Numbered from the stretch's first letter, positions 51,479-61,587 are shown. The stretch: 64,000 nucleotides of DNA from Desulfotignum sp. (GCA_011390335.1 JAABSO010000001.1:1-64000), one strand, 5' to 3'. Notes: generated from the letters alone by a model not told the origin. Made by a program: numbers and translations.

Positions 51479-51494
51479 GACTGAATATTCATTC
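51479..51494. promoter_or_regulatory. Palindromic operator candidate for the TetR regulator
   Basis: GACTGAATATTCATTC is a 16-bp palindrome with one mismatched pair and a perfect TGAATATTCA core. It covers the predicted transcription start, where a bound TetR protein would block the promoter. This resembles known TetR-family boxes of the form TGAATnnATTCA. Confidence 0.65.
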
Positions 51495-51509
51495 CTAACA
51501 GAAAATATA

Positions 51510-52103
51510 ATGGAAACCCATACAAAAAACAAGTCTGATCAGATCCTTAAAGCAGCATTGCATCTGTTTGCGGAAAACGGCTTTCATTCCGCCCCCATGT
51601 CCCGCCTGGCACAGATGGCCGGGGTCGGGGTGGGCAGTATTTACCGCTACTTCAGGGACAAGAACCAGCTGGTGCACGCGGTTTTCGAACATGTGGACCA
51701 GGCACTGACCACCATGCTGGCGGCGTCATTTGATCCGGACCTGTCTGACCGGGATCAGCTGATCCGCATGCTGACACATTTGATATACTATCTGCATTCC
51801 CACCCACGGGAATTTCGATTTTTGGAACAATATTACTATTCTCCCTATGGCCTTGAAAAAAAACGGGGCAAACTGCTCCAGGAGAACAATCAAAACGTTC
51901 CCGAACCCCTGCGTAAATTTTTTTTCGGTGAACTGGATGGTTCTGTCAAAAAGCTGCCCTGGCCGGTGTACCAGGCATTGATTTTCGGACCGGCCACTTT
52001 TTTAGTGCGCGATTCTCTGGCCGGGCTGGTCACCTTGAATGATGATATGGTGCAGTCTTTGGCCCGGGCCTGCTGGGATGCATTAACAATTAAGGAGTTT
52101 TGA
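51510..52103 (+). CDS. TetR-family repressor of the RND efflux operon
   Basis: This 197-aa regulator has an N-terminal TetR helix-turn-helix, KSDQILKAALHLFAENGFHSAPMSRLAQMAGVGVGSIYRYFRDKNQL (residues about 8-55), with the classical GVGSIYRYF recognition helix. The C-terminal ligand domain is all-helical and contains LIYYLHSHPREFRFLEQYYYSPYG. It is the first gene of the operon, 4 bp before the membrane-fusion gene. Together with the promoter and overlapping palindrome this strongly suggests autorepression relieved by a pump substrate. It resembles AcrR-like repressors in arrangement. Confidence 0.92.
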   Translation: METHTKNKSDQILKAALHLFAENGFHSAPMSRLAQMAGVGVGSIYRYFRDKNQLVHAVFEHVDQALTTMLAASFDPDLSDRDQLIRMLTHLIYYLHSHPREFRFLEQYYYSPYGLEKKRGKLLQENNQNVPEPLRKFFFGELDGSVKKLPWPVYQALIFGPATFLVRDSLAGLVTLNDDMVQSLARACWDALTIKEF

Positions 52104-52107
52104 TCAC

Positions 52108-53229
52108 ATGCTGCAAAAAAATCTGTCTAAAAAAATCATCCCCTTCACAGTGATACTGTGCTCCCTGTTTTTAGCCGGCAGGGCAATTGCACAGGAACCG
52201 CGTGTACCACAAGTGCGGGTGCTTACCATCACGGAACAGGATGTTGTGCCGGCAGACGAATATGTGGGCCATGTGGAAGCGATTCAAAGCGTGGATTTGC
52301 GGGCCCGGGTGGAAGGATTCCTGGAAGAGGTGAGTTTCAAAGAAGGGGATTATGTCAAAAAAGGCCAGGTCCTGTACCGCATTGAACAGGACGGTTATGC
52401 TGCAAAAGTGGCCTTGGAAAGAGCCCGGGTAGCCCAGGCAGAAGCGGAACTGACAAGGGCCAAAAGCCATCTGAAGCGCCTGCAGTCGGTGAGCCGGCAG
52501 AGCATTTCCGCCATGGACATGGACAATGCCGTGGCAGCCGAGCTGGCAGCCCGGGCAAACCTGGCAGCTGCCAATGCAGCCCTGGACACCAGTCAATTGA
52601 ATCTGGCCTATACCACCATAAAGGCACCGATTTCCGGCCGTATCGGCAGAACCGCCTACACCCGGGGCAACCTTGTGAATCCGGCATCCGGGGTTCTGGC
52701 AACCATTGTACAGACAGATCCTGTCCGGGTGGCCTATGCCATCAGTGAAAATGATTTCACCGCTGTGCAAAAAGCAATAAAAGAAATGGACGGGCCCCAG
52801 TCACGCCTGCTGGTCCCGCACCTGATACTGCCAGGGGCGGGACCTTATGCTGAACAGGGCAGGGTAATATTTGTCGACAACCGGGTGGATGCCGCCACCG
52901 GAACCATTACGGTAAGGGCACAGTTCAACAATCCGGATGGCTGGCTCCTTCCCGGGCAGTATGTCACGGTCCAGGTCAAAGCGGCTGCATCAAAGCTTTT
53001 GCCGGTGGTGCCCCAGTCTGCTGTTCTGGCCAATCAGGATGGGCGGTATGTACTGGTTGTCAAGGACGGCATTGCCACCAGGCAGGCCATTGTAACCGGC
53101 CCTGCCCTGGACCGGATGTGGGCGGTGGAATCAGGCCTGGCCGCCGGAGACCGGGTGATCGTCAGCGGCATCCAGAAGGTGCAGCCCGGTGAACCGGTAG
53201 ATGCGGTTCCTGCTGAACTGGAGAACTGA
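52108..53229 (+). CDS. RND efflux periplasmic adaptor (AcrA-like)
   Basis: This 373-aa membrane-fusion protein links the inner-membrane pump to the outer-membrane channel. The signal peptide ends AIA-Q (about residue 29), with no lipobox Cys, so it is probably soluble or held by its partners. The barrel-sandwich and lipoyl halves are seen in GHVEAIQSVDLRARVEGFLEEVSFKEGDYVKKGQVLYRI and TTIKAPISGRIGRTAYTRGNLV, joined by a helical hairpin (about 90-135, rich in Ala, Arg and Glu). The C-terminal beta domain includes GRYVLVVKDGIATRQAIVTG. The permease gene follows after 3 bp. Confidence 0.94.
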   Translation: MLQKNLSKKIIPFTVILCSLFLAGRAIAQEPRVPQVRVLTITEQDVVPADEYVGHVEAIQSVDLRARVEGFLEEVSFKEGDYVKKGQVLYRIEQDGYAAKVALERARVAQAEAELTRAKSHLKRLQSVSRQSISAMDMDNAVAAELAARANLAAANAALDTSQLNLAYTTIKAPISGRIGRTAYTRGNLVNPASGVLATIVQTDPVRVAYAISENDFTAVQKAIKEMDGPQSRLLVPHLILPGAGPYAEQGRVIFVDNRVDAATGTITVRAQFNNPDGWLLPGQYVTVQVKAAASKLLPVVPQSAVLANQDGRYVLVVKDGIATRQAIVTGPALDRMWAVESGLAAGDRVIVSGIQKVQPGEPVDAVPAELEN

Positions 53230-53232
53230 TCC

Positions 53233-56200
53233 ATGATTTCCAATATTTTCATCCACCGCCCGCGCCTGGCAGGGGTCATTTCCATTGTCATCACCCTGGC
53301 AGGTTTTCTGGCACTTATGTCCATTCCCGTGGCCCAGTACCCCCAGATCACCCCACCTGAAATTACGGTATCCGCCTTTTACCCGGGTGCCAGCTCTGAA
53401 GTGCTGGCCCAGACCGTGGCCGCCCCCCTGGAAAAAGAGGTCAACGGGGTGGATAACATGCTTTACATGTCATCTTCCAGTTCCAATACCGGCAGCTATA
53501 CACTGCGGGTCACCTTTGAGGTGGGCAGTGATCCGGATATCAACCAGGTGAACCTGCAGAACCGGATTCAGCTGGCCACCCCCAAACTGCCGGCAGAGGT
53601 GGTGGCCCAGGGCATCAGTGTGCGCAAGCGCTCCGGTGACATGATGGCGGCCATCAGCTTTTTCTCTCCGGATAAATCCCGGGAAATGCTGTTTTTAAGC
53701 AATTATATCAGTGACCAGGTCACAGACGCCCTGATACGGATCAATGGTGTCAGTGATGCCAGGATCTTTGGTGAAAAAGAGTACAGCCTGAGAATATGGA
53801 TGAACCCTGAACGCATGACCGCCCTGGGACTGACTGCGGATGACATCATATCTGCCGTACGGACCCAGAATGTTCAGGCGTCGCTGGGGGCTGTGGGCAT
53901 GGAGCCCCTTGAACACAAAAAATCGGTGCAGTTTTCCCTGCGTGCCAAAGGCCGGCTGGTCGAAGTGACCGATTTTGAAAACATCATTGTCAGGGCCAAC
54001 AAACAGGGGGGACTGGTGCGGATCAAGGATGTGGCCCGGGTGGAACTGGCAGCCCAGTCCTATGCCACTGAATCCATTCTCAACGGCAACCCTGCCGCCA
54101 CCCTGGCAGTCTACCGGGCATCAGATGCCAATGCCCTGGAAACAATGGAAAATGTCCGCAATGAACTTAAAAAACTGGAATCAGGCATGCCAGAAGATGT
54201 GGGCTATGAAATCATTCTGGACACCACCCGGTATGTGTCTGCGGCCATTGATGAAATCATTTTAACCCTGTCTCTGGTAACTGTGCTTGTAATCGCCGTT
54301 ATTTTTGCTTTTCTTCAGAACTGGCGGGCCACTTTGATCCCTTCCATGGCCATTCCGGTCTCTTTGATCGGCACCTTTGCCATACTCATGGCCCTGGGGT
54401 ACAATGCTAATACCATCACCTTGTTTGCCCTGATCATGGCCATCGGCCTGGTGGTGGATGATGCCATTGTGGTGGTGGAAAATGTGCACCGGGTCATGCA
54501 TGAAGAAAACCTGCCCGGGCCTGAGGCCACGAAAAAAGCCATGGCCCAGGTGGTTGGTCCCATTATTTCCACCACCCTGGTGCTGTTTTCCGTGTTTGTA
54601 CCGGTGGCGTTTATGCCGGGTATCACCGGCCAGCTTTACCGGCAGTTCGCCGTGACCATGTGCAGTGCTGTGCTGCTGTCCGCCACCTGTGCTTTGACCT
54701 TGAGTCCGGCTTTGTGCGCAACCTTTCTCACACAACAAAAAGGGCCGGCAAAAGGGCCGTTCGCCTGGTTCAATCGCCTGGTTGATGCCAGCCGCAAAGG
54801 GTATGTAGCCGGTTCCGCCTGGATGATCCGGCGGCTTGTGGTTCCGATACTGTTGTTTGCCGGGATAGTGACCGGTGCTGTCATGCTCTTTAACACTACG
54901 CCCACAAGCTTTCTTCCCCCGGAAGACCAGGGATATTTCCTTATCAATGTGCAGCTGCCCCAGTCTGCTGCCCTGTCCCGCACTGCTGCGGTACTGGATG
55001 ATATTACCAGAGAAATGCACACCATCGACGGAATGGCCAACATGATCGGTGTGTCCGGGTTCAGTCTGCTCAGCGGGAATGCCGACAATGTGGGGTTTGC
55101 TTTGGGGATTCTCAAACCCTGGGATGAAAGGCGCATGGCTCACCAGCACCTGGATGCCATCGTTGGCCGGGCACGGGAAAAACTGGCCGCCCTGTCCGAT
55201 GCCAATGCTTTTGCCTTTGTGCCGCCTCCCATATCCGGGCTGGGTGCCAGCAGCGGATTCACTTTTCAATTGCTTGCCAGAGAGGGACAGGATCCCCAGG
55301 AGTTGTTCGGCATGGCCCTTAACCTGATGATGGCCGCCAACCAGGACCCGGTACTGGAAGAAGTATTCACCACCTACACAGCAGACACCCCCCAGATTTT
55401 TGTGGATGTGGACCGGACCAGAGCGGAATACCTCAAGGTGCCGGTGGCACGGATTTTCTCAACCCTCCAGGCCCACCTGGGATCAGCCTATGTCAATGAC
55501 TTTAATCTCGGAGGTCGGACCTACCAGGTCAAGGTCCAGGCAGACGGGCCGTTCCGGGATACGGCAGAAGATATCAAGCGCCTGTATGTGCGGAGCAACG
55601 ACAACAAGATGGTTCCCCTCACCAGCCTGGTAACCCTGCGCACGGTTCTGGGCCCCCAGCTCATCAAGCGGTATAACCAGTTCACCAGTGCGGATTTCAA
55701 CGGCAATGCCGCCCCGGGATTTTCATCCGGACAGGCCATGGCTGCCATGGAACAGGTGGCTGCAAAGGAGCTGGCCCCAGGTTTTGGCTATGAGTGGTCT
55801 GCCCTTTCATACCAGGAAAAACGCACCGGCGGCCAGGTTGTCTGGCTGTTTGCCCTGGCCCTGGTCTTTGCCTATCTGTTTCTGGTGGCCCAGTATGAAA
55901 GCTGGAACCTGCCCTTGTCCATTGTATTGACCATACCGGTGGGAACCCTGGGGGCACTGGCAGGCCTGTGGCTGCTTGGCATGTCTTTGTCCATTTACGC
56001 ACAGATCGGTCTGGTGCTGCTGGTGGGCCTGGCAGCAAAAAATGCCATCCTCATTGTTGAATTTTCCAGGGGCCAGCGCCTGGCAGGCCTTTCCATTGCA
56101 GAGGCGGCTGTAACCGGCGGGGCCATCCGTTTCCGGCCGGTACTCATGACATCTTTGACCTTTATTTTCGGGCTGGTGCCCATGCTCATCGCCACCGGAG

Positions 56201-56406
56201 CAGGTGCAGGCAGCCGCAGGGCAATCGGTACCGCTGTTTTCTCCGGTATGTGTGTGGCCACATTTTTTGGTATTTTCCTGATTCCATCTTTGTATTATAT
56301 TTTCCAGACCATCAGTGAAAAAGGCCGGGCCCGGCGCCTGGCAGGGCAGCAGCAGGATAAAATGGACAATGCAGCACCTGGAACAAAAACAAAAGAGGTG
56401 AGGTGA
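53233..56406 (+). CDS. RND multidrug efflux permease (AcrB/HAE1 family)
   Basis: This 1057-aa proton-driven inner-membrane pump has 12 helices with two large periplasmic loops. The N-terminus ISNIFIHRPRLAGVISIVITLAG, the loop FYPGASSEVLAQTVAAPLE and the proton-relay pair in GLVVDDAIVVVENVHR are present. So is the second relay Lys in LVGLAAKNAILIVEFSRG. All relay residues are thus intact. Length and HAE1 motifs point to hydrophobic/amphiphilic compound export rather than heavy metals. It overlaps the outer-membrane-factor frame slightly at its end (GTGA at 56403). Confidence 0.96.
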   Translation: MISNIFIHRPRLAGVISIVITLAGFLALMSIPVAQYPQITPPEITVSAFYPGASSEVLAQTVAAPLEKEVNGVDNMLYMSSSSSNTGSYTLRVTFEVGSDPDINQVNLQNRIQLATPKLPAEVVAQGISVRKRSGDMMAAISFFSPDKSREMLFLSNYISDQVTDALIRINGVSDARIFGEKEYSLRIWMNPERMTALGLTADDIISAVRTQNVQASLGAVGMEPLEHKKSVQFSLRAKGRLVEVTDFENIIVRANKQGGLVRIKDVARVELAAQSYATESILNGNPAATLAVYRASDANALETMENVRNELKKLESGMPEDVGYEIILDTTRYVSAAIDEIILTLSLVTVLVIAVIFAFLQNWRATLIPSMAIPVSLIGTFAILMALGYNANTITLFALIMAIGLVVDDAIVVVENVHRVMHEENLPGPEATKKAMAQVVGPIISTTLVLFSVFVPVAFMPGITGQLYRQFAVTMCSAVLLSATCALTLSPALCATFLTQQKGPAKGPFAWFNRLVDASRKGYVAGSAWMIRRLVVPILLFAGIVTGAVMLFNTTPTSFLPPEDQGYFLINVQLPQSAALSRTAAVLDDITREMHTIDGMANMIGVSGFSLLSGNADNVGFALGILKPWDERRMAHQHLDAIVGRAREKLAALSDANAFAFVPPPISGLGASSGFTFQLLAREGQDPQELFGMALNLMMAANQDPVLEEVFTTYTADTPQIFVDVDRTRAEYLKVPVARIFSTLQAHLGSAYVNDFNLGGRTYQVKVQADGPFRDTAEDIKRLYVRSNDNKMVPLTSLVTLRTVLGPQLIKRYNQFTSADFNGNAAPGFSSGQAMAAMEQVAAKELAPGFGYEWSALSYQEKRTGGQVVWLFALALVFAYLFLVAQYESWNLPLSIVLTIPVGTLGALAGLWLLGMSLSIYAQIGLVLLVGLAAKNAILIVEFSRGQRLAGLSIAEAAVTGGAIRFRPVLMTSLTFIFGLVPMLIATGAGAGSRRAIGTAVFSGMCVATFFGIFLIPSLYYIFQTISEKGRARRLAGQQQDKMDNAAPGTKTKEVR

Positions 56407-56414
56407 TACAGCAT

Positions 56415-57887
56415 ATGCACGGTTTTTCCAGAACAGGTACCTATACTAAAAATGGTTTTTTTTCCAGGATCTTTCAATTTACTGCCTGTCCGGCAATAAT
56501 ACTGGTGCTGATACTCATGTCCGGGTGTGCTGCTGTGGGGCCTGAATTCCAGGCACCAAAACTGTCCGGTCCGGACACCTGGCATACCAAAATGGCGGGC
56601 GGCCTGGCTGTTTCTGAAACCACACCTGATGATCAGGGTGCCTGGTGGCAGGTTTTTCAGGATCCTTTGCTGACCCGTTTGATTGAAAATGCGGCAGCCG
56701 GCAACCTGGATCTGCAGAATGCGGTGGTCCGGATTCAGGAGGCACGGGCATTGTACGGCATCAGCCAGGCAGGTGATTATCCGGTTCTGGACAGCACCGG
56801 TTTGATACAAAGGCGGCAGACCAGTGAAGAAACCGGTACCGGAAGAACCTCCGGCTTTTACCATGCCGGTTTTGATGCGGCCTGGGAACTGGATCTGTTC
56901 GGTGGGGTGCAGCGCTCACAGGAGGCTGCCCTGGCGGAGATGGAGACCCGGCAGGAGGCCATGGCCGGGGTGCTTGTGAGTCTGCAGGCGGAAGTCGCCC
57001 TCAATTATCTGGAACTGCGCACCTTTCAGGAGCGGCTGGTTGCAGCCCGGGGAAACCTGGAAGTGCAAAAGGAGACCTATGAAATCAATTTGTCCCGGTT
57101 CAATGCCGGATTGATCGGGGAACTGCCGGTTCATCAGTCCCAATACATTCTGGAGCAGACCCGGTCCCAGATTCCGCTGCTCCAGGACGGCCTTGGCAGG
57201 ACGGCAAACCGCCTGGCCGTCCTGGTGGGCAAACCGCCGGGTGCCCTGCATGAAGATCTGGCTGAAACCCGTCCCATCCCCCGCATTCCCCTGGAAGTTG
57301 CCATGGGCATCCCTGCCGGGACCCTGCGCCAGCGTCCGGATATCCGCCGGGCGGAACGGGCCCTGGCACGGGAAACCGCCCTGGTGGGGGTGGCCATGGC
57401 AGACCTGTACCCGCGGTTTCACCTGACCGGCACATTTGGCCTGGAAGCTTTGTCAGCCGGGAATTTTTTCAACAGCTCCAGCCGGTTCTGGGGGATCGGT
57501 CCCCGGGTCTCCTGGCGGCTTTTTGATGGTGGCAGGATCAGGCAGGCTGTTGCGGCCCAGTCCGCCCGCCAGGAACAGGCCATGATCGATTACCAGGCCG
57601 CACTGCTGACAGCCAGGGAAGAGATTGAAAATGCGATTCTGGCCTTTGCCAAGGAACAGCTGCGCCGCGATTCCCTGGTCAAGGCCACGGCAGCAGCCCG
57701 CAACGCCGACCGTATTGCCAGAGACCAGTACCAGGCCGGGCTGGTGGACTTCAGCAATGTGCTGGATGCCCAGCGGTCCCTGCTTTCCTTTGAAGACCAG
57801 CTGGCCCAAAGCCGGGGGGCGGTGAGCGCCAACCTGGTGCGCCTGTACAAGGCCATGGGCGGCGGGTGGCAGCATATGGCCCGGTGA
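56415..57887 (+). CDS. Outer-membrane efflux factor, NodT/OprM-type lipoprotein
   Basis: This 490-aa TolC-like channel completes the tripartite pump. A lipoprotein signal, LILMSGC, places the modified Cys at about residue 38. The following [19 protein letters not shown] is the standard NodT start. Two OEP repeats are visible: [36 protein letters not shown] and, later, [61 protein letters not shown] is a conserved turn. The ATG at 56415 has GAGGTG nine to ten bases upstream; a GTG at 56403 overlapping the acrB-like stop is an alternative start. It is last in the operon. Confidence 0.94.
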   Translation: MHGFSRTGTYTKNGFFSRIFQFTACPAIILVLILMSGCAAVGPEFQAPKLSGPDTWHTKMAGGLAVSETTPDDQGAWWQVFQDPLLTRLIENAAAGNLDLQNAVVRIQEARALYGISQAGDYPVLDSTGLIQRRQTSEETGTGRTSGFYHAGFDAAWELDLFGGVQRSQEAALAEMETRQEAMAGVLVSLQAEVALNYLELRTFQERLVAARGNLEVQKETYEINLSRFNAGLIGELPVHQSQYILEQTRSQIPLLQDGLGRTANRLAVLVGKPPGALHEDLAETRPIPRIPLEVAMGIPAGTLRQRPDIRRAERALARETALVGVAMADLYPRFHLTGTFGLEALSAGNFFNSSSRFWGIGPRVSWRLFDGGRIRQAVAAQSARQEQAMIDYQAALLTAREEIENAILAFAKEQLRRDSLVKATAAARNADRIARDQYQAGLVDFSNVLDAQRSLLSFEDQLAQSRGAVSANLVRLYKAMGGGWQHMAR

Positions 57888-57927
57888 TGCAGGGCCGTAT
57901 AGATCCAGGAACAAGAGGGAACATGTG

Positions 57928-58668
57928 ATGAACAGACCTGATATACCCTCCCGGACAAACCATTCCAGGGTGTCACTGTTTCTTGAAGGGGCAAAGGACA
58001 CCTTTCCGCTGATTGTGGGTGCGGTTCCCTTTGGCATTATCTTCGGTGCCCTGGCTGACACGGCCGGGCTTTCCTTTGGCGCTGCAATGGGAATGTCCTT
58101 GTTTGTTTTTGCAGGGTCTGCGCAGTTTGTGGCCCTGGGCCTGGCTGCATCAGGCACCCCGTGGCCCATGATAGTTGTCACCACCTTTGTGGTCAACCTG
58201 CGCCACATGCTCTACAGCGCGACCATGGTGCCTTTTTATAAAAATCTGCCCCAAGCCTGGAAAATGGTGCTGGCCTTTGGTTTGACCGATGAAACCTTTG
58301 CCGTGGCAGTCACCCGCTACGGCAAACATGATGGTGTACCCGGCAAACACTACTACAACCTGGGGTCCATGGTGTTCATGTACCTCAACTGGAATCTGTG
58401 TACACTGATCGGTCTTACAGCAGGAAAAACCTTTCCGGAAATATCCCGGTGGGGGCTTGATTTTGCCATGCCTGCCACATTCATCGGCATTGTCATCCCG
58501 TATCTTGTTACAAAACCCATGTGGGCCGCGGTGGTCACAGCCGGAACGGTTTCAATTGCCGCCCAGGGCCTTCCCCACAAGCTGGGTTTGATGGTGGCTG
58601 CCCTTGCCGGCGTTACAGCCGGGGTGGTGTGTGAAAAACTGTTCTGTGGCACAAAAAAGGAAAAATAA
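57928..58668 (+). CDS. azlC: AzlC-family branched-chain amino acid exporter subunit
   Basis: This 246-aa inner-membrane protein with about seven helices is of the AzlC/YgaZ family, which exports branched-chain amino acids with AzlD/YgaH. Family blocks are [44 protein letters not shown] and [25 protein letters not shown], with [10 protein letters not shown]. These are strongly conserved. The ATG at 57928 has AGAGGGA eight bases upstream; a GTG just before it is not needed. It begins a two-gene operon with azlD, 40 bp after the efflux operon, and could also receive read-through from it. Confidence 0.93.
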   Translation: MNRPDIPSRTNHSRVSLFLEGAKDTFPLIVGAVPFGIIFGALADTAGLSFGAAMGMSLFVFAGSAQFVALGLAASGTPWPMIVVTTFVVNLRHMLYSATMVPFYKNLPQAWKMVLAFGLTDETFAVAVTRYGKHDGVPGKHYYNLGSMVFMYLNWNLCTLIGLTAGKTFPEISRWGLDFAMPATFIGIVIPYLVTKPMWAAVVTAGTVSIAAQGLPHKLGLMVAALAGVTAGVVCEKLFCGTKKEK

Positions 58669-58670
58669 CC

Positions 58671-59018
58671 ATGTCTGGCACTGGCATACAATTATCTGAG
58701 ATCTATATGGTTGCAGGGATGGCTGCGGTAACCTTTGGCATACGCTATATTCTTTTTCCTGTTTCCGGTCGGATGCAGTTTCCCAGGCTTTTTGAAAAAG
58801 GATTGCGATATGTGCCTCCTGCCGTACTCACAGCCATCATTGTGCCCTCTGTGCTGATGCCGGACGGGAAAACCCTTGACCTGCACCTGGATAATCCATA
58901 TCTCATTGGCGCCGTTGCCGCCTGTATCATCGGCGGTATATTCAAAAACCTGCTCTTGACCATTGTCCTGAGCATGGTGGTTTTTCTGGGCGCCCAGTGG
59001 GTCTTTGCAATGGGATAA
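58671..59018 (+). CDS. azlD: AzlD-family small exporter subunit
   Basis: This 115-aa membrane protein with about four helices is the partner of AzlC. The family shows in the IYMVAGMAAVTFGIRYILFPVSGRMQFPRLFEKGLRYVPPAVLTAIIVPSVLM pattern: a conserved Arg in the first helix region, then RYVPPAVL(T/A)A. The gene is 2 bp after azlC and has GGAAAAAT ahead of its ATG. It converges with pxpC across a 148-bp spacer in which no gene or terminator hairpin stands out. Confidence 0.9.
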   Translation: MSGTGIQLSEIYMVAGMAAVTFGIRYILFPVSGRMQFPRLFEKGLRYVPPAVLTAIIVPSVLMPDGKTLDLHLDNPYLIGAVAACIIGGIFKNLLLTIVLSMVVFLGAQWVFAMG

Positions 59019-59166
59019 ACAGCACCCCATACCGCCCGATGTTTTTTATCATTAACCTTGTCAGAAGCCATGCCAACAGGTGCCGGAAGGGCGAAAACCT
59101 GCACATATATACTGTAATGATCTCTTCATCCAGGCTGAATCATATGGATGACCGGTTGTATTGGCA

Positions 59167-60105
59167 TTACATGCGCTCCAGGATCTTTGCCAGTTTTTTC
59201 TTTTCATCATGATAGATCTGGTGAGCGGTTTTCAGTTCAATTCTTTCAAAAGAAATCGTGTAACCCGGGATGACCTGGGCTAACTTTGAAATATCCGTGG
59301 AGACCACGGTGGCGATTTTGGCATACCCTCCCACGGTCTGCTCCACCAGCAGGATAATGGGCTGTTCATCCGCCGGAATCTGGATACTGCCAGGGATAGA
59401 GGGTTCTGACACAATACTTTTGGGCATGCCCGGTCTGATGGGAATTTTTTCTCCCTGCAGCCGGTATCCCATGCGGTTTGCCTTGGGGGTCACCATATAC
59501 CGGGTGGTGAACAAGGTGGTCAGTCCCTGGTCAAAAAAATCATCCTGGGGACCGGGAACCGCACGCAGCAGCACATGGGACGGATAGTCCGGAATCAATG
59601 TTTCCGGCACCACCCGCTCCCGGGTCAGCAGATCTCCGCCATGGGCATCCAGGATATCGCCGGCCTTCAGGGGCCTGCCCATGAATCCGCCGAAACCGCC
59701 GCCCACATAAGTGGAACAGGATCCCATGACAGACGGCACCTTAATCCCGCCGGTAACGGCCAGGCAGGCCCGGCACCCGGCCTGGACCTGGGAAATGGTC
59801 AATACATCACCGGGCTTCACCCGGATGGACCGCCACTGATCCACCGGTATTTTGTTCAGGGTCATATCCATCTTCGCGCCGGTGACGGCAATGTCCATGG
59901 GTGTGAGAAATTTGAGGGACGGGCCCATGACTGTGATTTCCAGCACTGCCCGATCTTTGTTGTTGCCCACCAGCTGGTTGGCAATGTCACTGGCGAAGGT
60001 ATCCAGAACCCCGCAGACAGGCACTCCCATATGCTGAAATCCGAACCGTCCCTTGTCCTGAACTGTGGTAAAACCGCCGGGGACCAGCACTTCAAATGCC
60101 TTCAT
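59167..60105 (-). CDS. pxpC: 5-oxoprolinase subunit C
   Basis: This 312-aa protein is of the biotin-dependent carboxyltransferase-like (KipA) family, now known as the PxpC subunit of prokaryotic ATP-dependent 5-oxoprolinase. Landmarks are EVLVPGGFTTVQDKGRFGFQHMGVPVCGVLD at the N-terminus, NQLVGNNKDRAVLEITVMGP, ACLAVTGGI and the C-terminal KANRMGYRLQGE. The enzyme hydrolyses 5-oxoproline to glutamate. The gene begins at the pxpB stop (TGATG) and is third in the pxpABC order. All three subunits here look complete. Confidence 0.94.
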   Translation of the reverse strand: MKAFEVLVPGGFTTVQDKGRFGFQHMGVPVCGVLDTFASDIANQLVGNNKDRAVLEITVMGPSLKFLTPMDIAVTGAKMDMTLNKIPVDQWRSIRVKPGDVLTISQVQAGCRACLAVTGGIKVPSVMGSCSTYVGGGFGGFMGRPLKAGDILDAHGGDLLTRERVVPETLIPDYPSHVLLRAVPGPQDDFFDQGLTTLFTTRYMVTPKANRMGYRLQGEKIPIRPGMPKSIVSEPSIPGSIQIPADEQPIILLVEQTVGGYAKIATVVSTDISKLAQVIPGYTISFERIELKTAHQIYHDEKKKLAKILERM

Positions 60106-60812
60106 CAGCGGGTGTCCTTTTCAGCCAGCCGGTCATACTCAGACGCCGATATGGGCACAAATGTGATTTTATCCCCTGCCTGGTAAAGAAAGGGATCTTT
60201 TTTTTGGGGTGCGAACAGGTTCAGGGGGGTTCGGCCGATGATCTGCCACCCACCCGGGCTGGAAATGGGGTAGATGCCGGTCTGGTTGTTGGCGATGCCC
60301 ACAGATCCCTTTGGCACATGCGTACGGGGAGTGTCCAGCCGGGGGGAGAACAGCCTTTCGTCAAGTCCCCCCAGAAACGCAAACCCCGGTGTAAACCCTA
60401 TCATGTAGATCAGGTATTCCGGGGCCGTATGCACCTGGATCACCTGCTCTTTGGTCAAGCCTGATTTTTTCTGGATATTGCAGATATCCGGACCAAAGTC
60501 TCCCCCATAGCACACCGGAATTTCCACCACCCTGCATGCCTGGTCATCCAGGGCAATCCTGGTGTCATCCAGGCTATCCACCAGTGTGCCCAGGCGGTCC
60601 GGGTCCGTCACATCAGGGTCATAGATAAACAGCAGGGAACGGTAGGCAGGGATCACTTCCAGAATGCCAGACAAAGGATTGTTTTCCAGGGACTTTGCCA
60701 TGGCCCTCACCTTTGCATTGACCCGGGGATCAATGCCGTCACCGAATTCCACGAGGAATCCTCTGTCACCGGCTAAACGGCAGACCGGTCTGTCATACAC
60801 CTGTGGGGTCAT
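60105..60812 (-). CDS. pxpB: 5-oxoprolinase subunit B
   Basis: This 235-aa protein is of the KipI/allophanate-hydrolase-subunit-1 family, the PxpB subunit. The conserved blocks LAGDRGFLVEFGDGIDP, EVIPAYRSLLFIYDP, IPVCYGGDFGPDI, YLIYMIGFTPGFAFLGGLDERL and GSVGIANNQTGIYPISSPGGWQIIGRTPLNLF are all present. It overlaps the end of pxpA by 20 bp and abuts pxpC, so the three are translated together. In Bacillus a homologue (KipI) inhibits the sporulation kinase, but the pxpABC arrangement here favours 5-oxoprolinase. Confidence 0.94.
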   Translation of the reverse strand: MTPQVYDRPVCRLAGDRGFLVEFGDGIDPRVNAKVRAMAKSLENNPLSGILEVIPAYRSLLFIYDPDVTDPDRLGTLVDSLDDTRIALDDQACRVVEIPVCYGGDFGPDICNIQKKSGLTKEQVIQVHTAPEYLIYMIGFTPGFAFLGGLDERLFSPRLDTPRTHVPKGSVGIANNQTGIYPISSPGGWQIIGRTPLNLFAPQKKDPFLYQAGDKITFVPISASEYDRLAEKDTR

Positions 60813-61587
60813 AGCGCTGATTCTCCCCCATGGGTTTCACCTGAATCCCATGGGTTTCCAGAATGTTTCTGATGTTTTTCACCAGTGCCACGGCAGCCGG
60901 GTTGTCCCCGTGTACACACAAAGAATTCACTTCCAGATCTATGCGGCTGCCGTCAACAGCCAAGACATATCCATTGGCCATGTCCAGTGCCCGCTGTGCC
61001 ACTGCATCCGGATCAGAGATAACCGCCCCGGGCTGTCTTCTTGGCACAAGGGTCCCTTTTGGGGTATAGGCCCGGTCCGGAAAGGCTTCATACACCACCT
61101 TGAGCCCCAGCTCCACCCCCATGCGCCGCATGGTATCCCCTTTTTTCCCTGCCAGGGCCACAAACAGCAGGTCCGGGTCAACGGCCAAAATTCCCTTGGC
61201 AACGCCTCTGGCAATGGTGTCATTTTCCACCGCATCCAGGTACAGGGCGCCATGGGGCTTTACATGCTGCAGGTTTGTCCCGTGGGCCCGGCAGAACCCC
61301 TGAAGCGCCCCCACCTGGAAGATTACATACTGCTGGATCTCAGTTTCCGAACAGGCCATGTGCCGCCGGCCGAATCCCAACAGGTCGGGATATCCCGGGT
61401 GGGCGCCGATGCCCACCTCTTTTTCCTTTGCCAGTTTCACGGTGCGGTCCATGACCAGGGGATCTCCGGCATGGAACCCGCAGGCGATATTGGCCGAGGT
61501 GATATGGTCCATGACCTCCGCGTCCATGCCGATGGTATAGGCACCAAAACTTTCTCCCATATCACAGTTCAGATCAATCTGTTTCAC
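60793..61587 (-). CDS. pxpA: 5-oxoprolinase subunit A (LamB/YcsF family)
   Basis: This 264-aa PxpA subunit has the family signature at its start, IDLNCDMGESFGAY, then ITSANIACGFHAGDP, VGIGAHPGYPDLLGFGRR, QHVKPHGALYL and CVHGDNPAAV. The conserved Asp, Glu and His residues needed for activity are present. It is first in the operon and, with pxpB and pxpC, recycles the 5-oxoproline formed spontaneously from glutamine or glutathione. The promoter lies to its right in 61588-61740. Confidence 0.95.
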   Translation of the reverse strand: MKQIDLNCDMGESFGAYTIGMDAEVMDHITSANIACGFHAGDPLVMDRTVKLAKEKEVGIGAHPGYPDLLGFGRRHMACSETEIQQYVIFQVGALQGFCRAHGTNLQHVKPHGALYLDAVENDTIARGVAKGILAVDPDLLFVALAGKKGDTMRRMGVELGLKVVYEAFPDRAYTPKGTLVPRRQPGAVISDPDAVAQRALDMANGYVLAVDGSRIDLEVNSLCVHGDNPAAVALVKNIRNILETHGIQVKPMGENQRYDPTGV

